A DNA stretch of 53,423 nucleotides from Paludibacteraceae bacterium (GTDB taxonomy: Bacteria; Bacteroidota; Bacteroidia; Bacteroidales; Paludibacteraceae), in NCBI GenBank assembly GCA_016302585.1, contig JAEDNI010000006.1:1-53423 (forward strand), written 5' to 3'. Under the pieces are notes generated by a model. That model saw only the letters and a program-made list of their open reading frames with translations. It ran no database searches and was not told where the DNA came from. The number at the start of each line of letters is the position of its first letter. Position 1 is the stretch's first letter. The translations under genes and the position numbers were made by a program. Below are positions 7,952 to 15,388 of this stretch, in pieces.

Positions 7952-9939
7952 GGTTTAACGAGTTTATCTACGGCACGGAGGATGGGTTCAATAGAGGGCG
8001 CTTCCCCTACGGCTTGAATCATCCATTGCTTCGGCGTCAAACGTCCTAAACGATAGATGCGCGCGTATTCGTTAGCAAACTCCTCCTGCGTCTTATACTG
8101 CGCCAGATGTTCCTCCAATTGATACTGAACAATATGGCCAAGCGGATAGTTCGGCAAGTACATCGGAGCATTCACCATATGGCTATAAACCGCCAGTAAA
8201 ATACAGTCATGTTCGCCCAAAACGGGTTCGTAATAACGATTCCAAATCTCTTTCGCAATCTGTTGCGTAGCTTCGCATAGTTCTTTCGGCGTGGCCTTCG
8301 GATGCGCATATATCCATTGCCACATCTGCATATCTACCAGACTGACCCCCATGATCTCGTACATGGACCAGAATTGGTCGAAGACTTCGTCTTGCGACAT
8401 TTGTGATTGGTCATTGGTGATTGGTGATTGGGGTAATAACTGCAGGTCGCGGTGCTGCCAGAGGAAAGCAGATGCTTCCGTATAAGCCGTATTGGGTACA
8501 CCGGAGAGCATATAATGGTCAATCTCGTACATATCCAGCACCTGCTCCACGCAATGACCGAACTCATGCACGGCTATATTATATCCCTTATAATCCATAC
8601 CTGACGCGGGTATACGTGTGCGCAAACGCGCTTCTTCCTTTCGCCCCAAAGACGGCCATGCATGACCGGAACCGCGGGCAGGTTCCACGACGATATGACT
8701 CGCAATAGATTGCGCTTCCTTCGCATCAAAGCCCATCTTCTGCAACAGACGCGGCATGTCTTTCTCAAACGCATCTGCATCCGGATAGAGTACACGTGTA
8801 GTAGCGGTCAACGCATCCTCGTCCATCGAAGCACGGGCTTTGAACCCATCGAACCAGATATCGTACGGACGAAGGTCACGCCCCAAACGAGCACGGATAA
8901 CGTCCGCCACTTCTTTCACCTGCTCCGAGCCCACCAAAGCGCGGAAGAGACTATCCAACTCCGCCGCAGGGAACTCCATTCCTTCCTCAAAATTACGGAT
9001 GATACCTGTTGGCGCCGTCGGGCAGTATGGATCTTCTTCAAAATAGGCGTGCGCTACTTCCAAAATACGCTCATAACGCGTGTAGGGTTCCTGATTATTT
9101 GTGATTTGTGATTCTTGAATTTTGATTTGGTTGCAATAGGGATGCCAGAGGTATTCGCCGTTATTGATCACTGCTTGCGGGATAGTCTGGTTCACGATAC
9201 GTTGCATCACCTTATAGATCATCTCTTGCTTCTCCTGTCCATCTTCGGAAGCATACTGTGCCTTTAGCTCATCGCGCAGGTTCCAGTGGCTCAACAGCAC
9301 TTTATCCTGCGGCCAGAGTTGACGACCGTCTTCGGTGCGCAGCGAACCCATATAGATATTATAATCCGCGATGTAGTTTTCTGCATTCGCCAGCGCCTGC
9401 GCCATGCGGGCTTTCGTAGCCGCCGGGACACGTGTTGTGAAGACGTCACCCAGTCGGGCAAAAGCCCACTGCTGACGATTCCAATCCGCTCCTAAACGAT
9501 TCTTCTGATCCAGCGTATAATGCGGGAAATTGAGGATGGTGATGAACGCCAGTTGGTTGGCGAACATATCATCGGAGAAATGCGCCAAGGGGCTATAACC
9601 GGACATGATCCAATCGGGAGTCTGCGGTTCTGCCGCATTGGTGAGCTGGGTAGGACGAAGGAGTTCGACCGTCAACATATCGGCCGACTGGAAACAATTC
9701 TCCAGAATTCGTCCGATCGACTCATACAACACTACCCGTTCGCTATCAGTAGCGCAGGTATATTCTTGCGCGAGTTGCTCGAAGTCCGCTTGCGAACCAT
9801 CGGTTGCGGTCCACAGCGCTTGGGCTTGTTGCATGCCGCAAGGGGCATCAGGATTATTCACTTGCATAGGGGCTTGATCGGTGCGGGTACAGGCGGATAA
9901 CATCCCTGCCGCACAAAGTATAAATATCAATTTTTTCAT
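7948..9939 (-). CDS. Zinc-metallopeptidase-like lipoprotein
   Basis: 663 residues. Lipoprotein signal with lipobox LSAC (C17), so probably a membrane-anchored envelope protein. The zinc motif HEFGH is at 458-462 and a likely third ligand, E488 (AYTEASAF), lies 26 residues later, as in gluzincins. The fold resembles the M3/M49-like gluzincins but I cannot fix the family. Two stretches (about residues 271-284 and 503-516, rich in Q, N, S, I, T) are encoded by 7-bp tandem arrays at 9098-9125 and 8397-8431 and look like in-frame insertions into surface loops. The start ATG lies just after the 35-bp repeats, 135 bases after the stop of the ompA-like gene, and no separate promoter is seen, so it may be read through from upstream. 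Confidence 0.8.
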   Translation of the reverse strand: MKKLIFILCAAGMLSACTRTDQAPMQVNNPDAPCGMQQAQALWTATDGSQADFEQLAQEYTCATDSERVVLYESIGRILENCFQSADMLTVELLRPTQLTNAAEPQTPDWIMSGYSPLAHFSDDMFANQLAFITILNFPHYTLDQKNRLGADWNRQQWAFARLGDVFTTRVPAATKARMAQALANAENYIADYNIYMGSLRTEDGRQLWPQDKVLLSHWNLRDELKAQYASEDGQEKQEMIYKVMQRIVNQTIPQAVINNGEYLWHPYCNQIKIQESQITNNQEPYTRYERILEVAHAYFEEDPYCPTAPTGIIRNFEEGMEFPAAELDSLFRALVGSEQVKEVADVIRARLGRDLRPYDIWFDGFKARASMDEDALTATTRVLYPDADAFEKDMPRLLQKMGFDAKEAQSIASHIVVEPARGSGHAWPSLGRKEEARLRTRIPASGMDYKGYNIAVHEFGHCVEQVLDMYEIDHYMLSGVPNTAYTEASAFLWQHRDLQLLPQSPITNDQSQMSQDEVFDQFWSMYEIMGVSLVDMQMWQWIYAHPKATPKELCEATQQIAKEIWNRYYEPVLGEHDCILLAVYSHMVNAPMYLPNYPLGHIVQYQLEEHLAQYKTQEEFANEYARIYRLGRLTPKQWMIQAVGEAPSIEPILRAVDKLVKP
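8397..8431. repeat. 7-bp tandem array inside the peptidase gene
   Basis: Heptads ACATTTG, TGATTGG, TCATTGG, TGATTGG, TGATTGG. It is coding on the minus strand (about residues 503-514 of the peptidase) and keeps the frame open although seven is not a multiple of three. Confidence 0.85.
9098..9125. repeat. 7-bp tandem array inside the peptidase gene
   Basis: Heptads TTTGTGA, TTTGTGA, TTCTTGA, ATTTTGA; coding on the minus strand for about residues 272-281 of the peptidase. Same type as the spacer arrays. Confidence 0.75.
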
Positions 9940-9955
9940 AAGATTACTATCTCTA

Positions 9956-10094
9956 TAAGAGCTCTGTTCTTTACAGAAGTACGATCTCGATAAGAGCTCG
10001 ATTCTTTACAGAAGTACGATCTCGAAAGAGCTCTGTTCTTTACAGAAGTACGATCTCGATAAGAGCTCGATTCTTTACAGAAGTACGATCTCGA
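9956..10094. repeat. Four 34-35 bp tandem repeats derived from the 3' end of the ompA-like gene
   Basis: Units at 9956-9990, 9991-10025, 10026-10059 and 10060-10094. Each holds TTACAGAAGTACGATCTCGA and the palindrome GAGCTC. Units alternate between two versions (GCTCTGTTC and GCTCGATTC). The rightmost unit contains the last codons and the stop codon of the ompA-like gene (VEIVLL-stop), so each further unit repeats a piece of coding end plus stop. A degenerate fifth unit runs into the start of the peptidase gene. Confidence 0.9.
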
Positions 10095-11178
10095 CGCGTC
10101 GATTCATCTGGCGATGTTCATCGGAGTCATTGGGCATAATCGGGTCTCGTTCTCCACGTCCGCTTACCTCGATGCGTTCCGGTGCGATACCGCGTTCTAT
10201 CATCGCGCGTTTCACCTCCTCGCAACGTCCTTCAGAGAGAATCTGGTTCGAGCGATCGGAACCGATATTATCAGTATGTCCGACAATGCGGATGCGCTGG
10301 TCCGGACGGGTTATCAGATATTCGTACAACTCGCGAAGTGCAGGTTCGGAAGTCTCTAAGATACGCGTCTTGCCGGTAGCAAAATAGATATTATGCAGCA
10401 GGAACGATTTGATCTCTCGCGGTATCATCTTCACCCCCGCATAAGCCGTATAATCCGCAATCGTATCATGGAAAGGATAATAGGTCGGCGCCGTAGCCTC
10501 AATCGTATAGAACGGCACACGATCATCCAGCAGCACCGCCAAGAGCGAACGCAAGGAATCGGAGGTCGTCTGCAGCACACGCTGTTGCTGCGCATTATAG
10601 ACGATGATATTCGCCGCTACGGGACGGGAAGTCATCGAATCAGTAACGGTAAACGTCAGACGCGTCTCGGGATAAAGGTAGAGACGTACCGTATCCTCAT
10701 CTTCGCGATGGGTAAAAAAAACGGTATCGGAGTGGAAATAACCGGTGCGAGCTGCCGCTGCCCAGTATTTGCCTTCCGGCAGACCTTTGGATACACGAGA
10801 GCGTTTGCCATCCGTCTCTTTGCTCAGACGCGGTTTTTTGGTAGGCAATGCATGGATATCCTGCACCGTGACATGGGCTTCCGGCAACGGATCACCCGTT
10901 CGCTTATCAAAGGCATAGACGTAGAGCAGCGGTTTACCCTCTTTGATGCGTTTTCGCTTCGCCTCGCGGTGTTTCTTCTCCGCCGCTTTGCGTCGTTTCT
11001 CGGCCGCCTTACGTCGCGCCGCATCGCGTTTACGTTTCTCTGCTTCCCGTTTCTTCTGTGCTGCAGCTTTCTTCTTCTGCGCACTCGTCGTTGCAGCGGG
11101 TTCAGGAGCAGCGTAGAGGGGCTCTCCGGCGATAGAGAGCACAAAGACCGAAAGCAGTATGAACCAAAGACGTCTCAT
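10075..11178 (-). CDS. OmpA-family protein with basic N-terminal stalk
   Basis: 367 residues. Signal peptide about 1-23 (ending PLYAA), an extremely Lys/Arg/Ala-rich stretch about 34-82, beta-rich domains about 83-170 and 171-250 (carboxypeptidase-regulatory-like or Ig-like), then a C-terminal OmpA/MotB peptidoglycan-binding domain about 255-367 (IRIVGHTDNIGSDRSNQILS; end NRRVEIVLL). It should sit in the outer membrane or periplasm and tether to peptidoglycan. The basic stalk, coded by KR-rich repeats, is unusual and may bind acidic envelope polymers (inference). It follows a tRNA gene on the same strand. Confidence 0.85.
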   Translation of the reverse strand: MRRLWFILLSVFVLSIAGEPLYAAPEPAATTSAQKKKAAAQKKREAEKRKRDAARRKAAEKRRKAAEKKHREAKRKRIKEGKPLLYVYAFDKRTGDPLPEAHVTVQDIHALPTKKPRLSKETDGKRSRVSKGLPEGKYWAAAARTGYFHSDTVFFTHREDEDTVRLYLYPETRLTFTVTDSMTSRPVAANIIVYNAQQQRVLQTTSDSLRSLLAVLLDDRVPFYTIEATAPTYYPFHDTIADYTAYAGVKMIPREIKSFLLHNIYFATGKTRILETSEPALRELYEYLITRPDQRIRIVGHTDNIGSDRSNQILSEGRCEEVKRAMIERGIAPERIEVSGRGERDPIMPNDSDEHRQMNRRVEIVLL

Positions 11179-11191
11179 TGTTATTATAAGA

Positions 11192-11223
11192 ACAGGAGGG
11201 TAGTCGCGGGACTATCCTCCTGT
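11192..11223 (-). terminator. Hairpin after the tRNA gene
   Basis: A 14-bp near-perfect inverted repeat (11192-11205 with 11210-11223, one wobble) just downstream of the tRNA 3' end and before the ompA-like gene. No long T-tract follows, so it may be a weak terminator or a processing signal. Confidence 0.5.
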
Positions 11224-11225
11224 CG

Positions 11226-11300
11226 TGGTCCCACTTGGGCTTGAACCAAGGACCCCCTGATTATGAGTCAGGTGCTACTAACCAACTGAGCTATAGGACC
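11226..11300 (-). tRNA. tRNA with CAU anticodon, Met (or Ile2)
   Basis: 75 nt cloverleaf on the minus strand. Acceptor GGTCCTA pairs with TGGGACC; the anticodon arm is CCTGA-CTCATAA-TCAGG with anticodon CAT; the T-arm has GGTTCAAGC. The 3' CCA is not encoded. The D-stem is slightly weak (GCTC against TAGC). CAU may be elongator Met or, if modified by TilS, Ile2; I favour Met with low certainty. Hairpins lie on both sides (11192-11223 and 11327-11348). Confidence 0.9.
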
Positions 11301-11352
11301 AGGCCCCGTTTAGGAGGGGTTTCCTCAGGAAGGGGTTAGTACCTTCCTATTG

Positions 11353-12948
11353 TTATTTACCGCTTCGAACGCTGTTGTAGAGTCGGAGACTTGCGTCCTT
11401 ATAGATGTGGGTCTCTTCCTCCGTCAGTTCCGGAATAATCAACTCGGTACCCGGCTTCAACGCATTCGGGTTCTTAATATGATCCATGTTAGCGATGTAG
11501 ATGTATACCCAGCAATAGGTGTTGTTGTAATATTTACGTGCTAACTTAGACAGCGTCGTTGTATTATCCGTAACAACCGTTTCGCTCTCGCGTTGCTTGT
11601 ATTCGTTGACTTTCACCGGACGAGCGGTCTCAGCGAGGGACAAGGTCTGAGTCGGCGCTTGTACTTGTTGCTCCGGACGACTATCATACTTCTCATCCAG
11701 ATCTGCTTTCATGCGCTCGAAGGTCTCTTTGTCCACGAGGCGGATAGCGGCGCGGCGGTTCGGACCGTAAGCAGCTGTGCTACGACGACCTACCACCTTA
11801 CCCAGACCCATTGCATAGAGATGCTCCGGATCAATGCCGTGCTCGGCACGTAACTCATCCACTACGTTCTCCGCACGCTTGTCACCCAATGCATAGTTGA
11901 GCGAAGCCGAGCCGGTGTTATCGCAATAACCGGTAACCACTGCGTAGAGCTCATCATCCTCCTGCATACGATCCGCAACCTGTTGGATAGTAACCAACGC
12001 GCGATCGTTGAGGTTAGACTTGTTGTTATCGAAGTATACGTAGTAGTAAATCGAGTTATCATGCTCAATAACGCTTGCCGAAGCCGTCTGGATATTCTCA
12101 CGAATGATAACTGTATCATGACGGATAATAACGGTATCATGCGCCACTAACTTCTCCTCCCAAGGGCCTAAGTTGGATACGTTACGCATGTGGGTCTTCG
12201 AAACCGCCATGAGCTTAAAGCGCATATTCAGCGTCACGTCCACGATACCATCGTTGTTCTTCGAAGCCACCGCATGGGAACCCGAGTAACCACGACCGTC
12301 AATATAGTCATTAATGAAATAATTATAAGTAGCCCGCACACCGAGCGACAGGGTACGGTTGAGATTAAACTCAAGACCCAAACCCGCCTGAAGGTACAAC
12401 TCGCCGTTGTAGTTCGTCATACTCATCGGCGTTTGACTAGCTGTATGACCACGTCCGTAGACATCGTCATCCGGATAGTAAGTCTTCGACTTATACCATG
12501 CATAACCTCCACCGACAATCGCATTAACAGAGAATATCTTCTTCTGGGCCTTCGGGAAGAACAGGTTCATAAAGTCCATCGAGACATACAAACCCGCCTT
12601 ATGCATGTTACCATTAAGCAGGGTATCCGCATTGTCAAAACCAGGCTTACCGGTCACGGTATACATATCATACATGTACGACAGGCCAAGACCCCAAACC
12701 GGAGTGAACGCATACTCGAGATCCAAACCCGCATTCGGAAGAGCCACCGCGTGCTTCATCTCCGAATTAAAGTCACCATCGAAGTAGTTGAAGCCCACAT
12801 GCGGCGTCAACGACCAATGCGAAAACTCACCCGAAGCATTCTTATTCTCCTCCACTTTATACGGGTGGGCACCCTTAACCTCCTGCTCCTGCGCCATTAG
12901 CAAACCTGAGAGGCATAGGAATGATAGTATAAATAATCCTTTTTTCAT
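11353..12948 (-). CDS. OmpA-family outer-membrane protein with C-terminal LysM
   Basis: 531 residues. Signal peptide 1-20 (LCLSGLLMAQ), a predicted beta-barrel about 42-250 with alternating aromatic strands, a hinge with the doublet DTVIIR (271-284), an OmpA peptidoglycan-binding domain about 299-406 (VVTGYCDNTGSASLNYALG), then a LysM-like domain 455-507 (NTTTLSKLARKYYNN ... LKPGTELIIP). Two separate peptidoglycan-binding modules suggest a strong link between outer membrane and wall. It has its own promoter at 12991-13022. A hairpin at 11327-11348 follows the stop, before the tRNA gene. Confidence 0.9.
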   Translation of the reverse strand: MKKGLFILSFLCLSGLLMAQEQEVKGAHPYKVEENKNASGEFSHWSLTPHVGFNYFDGDFNSEMKHAVALPNAGLDLEYAFTPVWGLGLSYMYDMYTVTGKPGFDNADTLLNGNMHKAGLYVSMDFMNLFFPKAQKKIFSVNAIVGGGYAWYKSKTYYPDDDVYGRGHTASQTPMSMTNYNGELYLQAGLGLEFNLNRTLSLGVRATYNYFINDYIDGRGYSGSHAVASKNNDGIVDVTLNMRFKLMAVSKTHMRNVSNLGPWEEKLVAHDTVIIRHDTVIIRENIQTASASVIEHDNSIYYYVYFDNNKSNLNDRALVTIQQVADRMQEDDELYAVVTGYCDNTGSASLNYALGDKRAENVVDELRAEHGIDPEHLYAMGLGKVVGRRSTAAYGPNRRAAIRLVDKETFERMKADLDEKYDSRPEQQVQAPTQTLSLAETARPVKVNEYKQRESETVVTDNTTTLSKLARKYYNNTYCWVYIYIANMDHIKNPNALKPGTELIIPELTEEETHIYKDASLRLYNSVRSGK

Positions 12949-12990
12949 AAAAAAGAGACTGTTTGTTCACGACAATCACAATTCAGGCTG

Positions 12991-13022
12991 CAAAATTACT
13001 ACTATTTTTTGACATATGCAAA
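12991..13022 (-). promoter_or_regulatory. Promoter of the OmpA-LysM gene
   Basis: Minus strand: TTTG (13019-13022), 20 bases, TAATTTTG (12991-12998). Exact consensus; the leader to the ATG at 12948 is about 36 bases. Confidence 0.85.
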
Positions 13023-13058
13023 TATTTTGGCAAAAAAAAAGTTTTTTTTATATCAAGT

Positions 13059-13090
13059 ATTGCACATATGGTTTTTTTTTTGTACTTTTG
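13059..13090 (+). promoter_or_regulatory. Promoter of the pta-ackA operon
   Basis: ATTG (13059-13062), 20 bases with a T10 run, TACTTTTG (13083-13090). It is divergent from the OmpA-LysM promoter and places the transcription start near 13097, which excludes the in-frame ATG at 13009 as a pta start. Confidence 0.8.
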
Positions 13091-13128
13091 TGCCATATTT
13101 CAAGTACTTAAATAAATTTACTATTTAT

Positions 13129-14127
13129 ATGGATATTTTAGAACAAATGATTGCGCGTGCGAAGGCAAATCCGCAGCGCATTGTATTGCCGGAAGGCGAT
13201 GAACCCCGTACGTTGGAAGCAGCGAATATTCTGCTTCGCGATAAAATCGCGCATATCATCTTGATCGGTGATCCGAAGAAGATCGGCGAGATGGCCGCAG
13301 AGAAGGGATATGAGTTTATTCAAGAGGCCAAGATCGTAGATCCCATCCACGATCCGAAGATGTCGGAATATGCGAACCTTCTCTTTGAGTTGCGCAAGGC
13401 AAAGGGTATGACGAAAGAAGAGGCAGCGAAGAAAGCACAAGATCCGTTGTATTTGGGTTGTTTGATGATCAAGGCCGGCGATGCAGACGGTGAATTAGCC
13501 GGTGCACGTGGTACGACAGCGGACACGATTCGTCCGGCCTTTCAGATTCTTAAAACTCGTCCCGGATGCTCGATTGTAAGCGGTGCATTCCTGATGTTCA
13601 CTCCGGCTAAACAACTGGGCGAAAACGGTTTTCTTCTCTTCGCAGACTGCGCTGTAAACCCGAATCCGGATGCAAAACAATTAGCGGAGATCGCTGTTTC
13701 GACAGCCGAGACCGCACGCGCTATTGCCGGCATCGAGCCGCGCATAGCGATGTTGAGTTTCAGCACGAAGGGAAGTGCAAAACACGAGTTGGTAGATAAG
13801 GTAAGTGAAGCCACTCGTCTGGCAAAAGAGATGGCTCCGGACGTTCAGATCGACGGCGAGTTACAAGTCGATGCAGCGCTCATCGAGAGCGTAGCTAAAA
13901 CCAAAGCGCCGGGTAGTCCGGTTGCAGGTAAAGCAAACGTATTGGTCTTCCCCGACCTGCAAGCCGGTAACATCGGATACAAACTCGTTGAGCGTTTCTC
14001 GGGCGCCGATGCAGTAGGACCGATTCTGCAGGGTATCGCAGCACCGGTGAACGACCTCAGCCGTGGCTGCAAAGTACAAGACATCGTGCAGATGGCAGTT
14101 ATCACAGCGAATCAAGCAATTCGCTGA
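13129..14127 (+). CDS. pta: Phosphate acetyltransferase
   Basis: 332 residues from the ATG at 13129 (MDILEQMIARAKANPQRIVL); a longer frame opens at 13009 but lies upstream of the promoter. It converts acetyl-CoA and phosphate to acetyl phosphate and CoA. This is the short, single-domain Pta (PTA_PTB fold) without the N-terminal regulatory domain of the long enterobacterial enzymes. Family signatures include LPEGDEPRTLEAA, GARGTTADTIRPAFQI and QDIVQMAVITANQA. Cytoplasmic. ackA follows after 32 bases, giving the complete acetate/ATP branch. Confidence 0.95.
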   Translation: MDILEQMIARAKANPQRIVLPEGDEPRTLEAANILLRDKIAHIILIGDPKKIGEMAAEKGYEFIQEAKIVDPIHDPKMSEYANLLFELRKAKGMTKEEAAKKAQDPLYLGCLMIKAGDADGELAGARGTTADTIRPAFQILKTRPGCSIVSGAFLMFTPAKQLGENGFLLFADCAVNPNPDAKQLAEIAVSTAETARAIAGIEPRIAMLSFSTKGSAKHELVDKVSEATRLAKEMAPDVQIDGELQVDAALIESVAKTKAPGSPVAGKANVLVFPDLQAGNIGYKLVERFSGADAVGPILQGIAAPVNDLSRGCKVQDIVQMAVITANQAIR

Positions 14128-14154
14128 GTTTAAAGCAGAAAGTTTAAAGTTATA
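14127..14154. repeat. 7-bp tandem array between pta and ackA
   Basis: Heptads AGTTTAA, AGCAGAA, AGTTTAA, AGTTATA. The first base is the last base of the pta stop codon and the array fills nearly the whole spacer. Confidence 0.65.
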
Positions 14155-14159
14155 ATATC

Positions 14160-15350
14160 ATGAAAATTTTAGTTTTAAACTGCGGAAGTAGCAGTATCAA
14201 GTACAAGCTCTTTGAGATGGAGAGCAAGAAAGTAATGGCCCAAGGCGGAATCGAGAAAATCGGTTTGCCGGACTCGTTCCTATTGGTTAAACTGCCCAAC
14301 GGCGAGAAGGTAAAATTCGAGAAACCGATGCCTGAACATACCATAGGTATTGAATTGATTCTGGAGAAACTGGTAGATCCGGAGATCGGTTGCATCAAAG
14401 ATCTCAAGGAGATCAACGCCGTAGGTCACCGCGTAGTGCATGGTGGAGAGAAGTTCAACAAATCAGTGCTCATTACTCCGGAAGTAAAGGCCGAGATCAT
14501 CAAGTGCGTGGACTTGGCTCCGCTGCATAACCCCGCTAACCTGAAGGGTATCGATGCGATTGAGAAGATCTTACCGAGCGTTCCGCAAGTAGCTGTCTTC
14601 GACACCGCTTTCCATCAGACGATGCCGGATTACGCATATATGTACGCCCTTCCGTACGAGCTCTACGAGAAATATGCCATCCGTCGTTACGGATTCCATG
14701 GAACCAGTCACCGTTATGTAAGCGCTCGCGTATGCGAATTCCTGGGCGTAGACCCGAAGCAGCAGAAGATCGTTACCGCTCATATCGGAGGTGGTGGCAG
14801 TTGCGCCGCTGTATTGAACGGCCAATGCGTAGACACCAGTATGGGTCTGACGCCTGTGGAAGGTCTGGTAATGGGTACACGTGCCGGTGACCTCGACCTG
14901 GGTGCCGCTACCTTTATCATGGATAAAGAGCACCTGAGCACAGCGCAGTTTAACGAACTCGTGAATAAGAAATCCGGTTTGCTCGGCGTAAGTGGTGTGT
15001 CGAGTGACTGCCGTGACATTGAAGCAGCCATCAAAGCCGGTAACAAACGTGCCGATCTGGCGCGTAAGATGTTTATCTATCGCACGGTGAAATATATCGG
15101 CGCATACGCAGCTGCCATGAACGGTTTGGATATTCTGGTCTTCACAGCCGGTATCGGCGAGAACGATCCGTATATCCGCGCGCAAATCATGAAAGGACTC
15201 GGTTTCCTCGGCATCGAGGTGGACGAAGAGGCCAACAATGTACGCGGCGAAGAGCGTATTATCTCTACCCCGAATTCGAAGGTAAAAGTATGCCTCATCC
15301 CGACGGACGAAGAACTGATGATCGCTTCGGATACCGAAGCACTGATATAA
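14160..15350 (+). CDS. ackA: Acetate kinase
   Basis: 396 residues, full length for the ASKHA-fold acetate kinase. It makes acetate and ATP from acetyl phosphate. Visible signatures: LNCGSSSIKYKLF at the N-terminus, the active-site stretch GFHGTSHRYVS, the nucleotide-binding HIGGGGSCAA, MGTRAGDLD and TAGIGEND. Second gene of the operon, supplying substrate-level ATP in fermentation. Confidence 0.97.
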   Translation: MKILVLNCGSSSIKYKLFEMESKKVMAQGGIEKIGLPDSFLLVKLPNGEKVKFEKPMPEHTIGIELILEKLVDPEIGCIKDLKEINAVGHRVVHGGEKFNKSVLITPEVKAEIIKCVDLAPLHNPANLKGIDAIEKILPSVPQVAVFDTAFHQTMPDYAYMYALPYELYEKYAIRRYGFHGTSHRYVSARVCEFLGVDPKQQKIVTAHIGGGGSCAAVLNGQCVDTSMGLTPVEGLVMGTRAGDLDLGAATFIMDKEHLSTAQFNELVNKKSGLLGVSGVSSDCRDIEAAIKAGNKRADLARKMFIYRTVKYIGAYAAAMNGLDILVFTAGIGENDPYIRAQIMKGLGFLGIEVDEEANNVRGEERIISTPNSKVKVCLIPTDEELMIASDTEALI

Positions 15351-15353
15351 AAT

Positions 15354-15388
15354 TTTGAGATTGTAGATTTGATATTTCGTATTTAATG
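15354..15388. repeat. 7-bp array reaching the GH13 start codon
   Basis: Degenerate heptads TTTGAGA, TTGTAGA, TTTGATA, TTTCGTA, TTTAATG; the last contains the ATG of the next gene. It fills the 35-base spacer after ackA. Confidence 0.6.

Noticed and set aside
13009..13128. N-terminal extension of Pta
   Set aside because: Lies across and upstream of the pta promoter; the family start matches MDILEQM at 13129.
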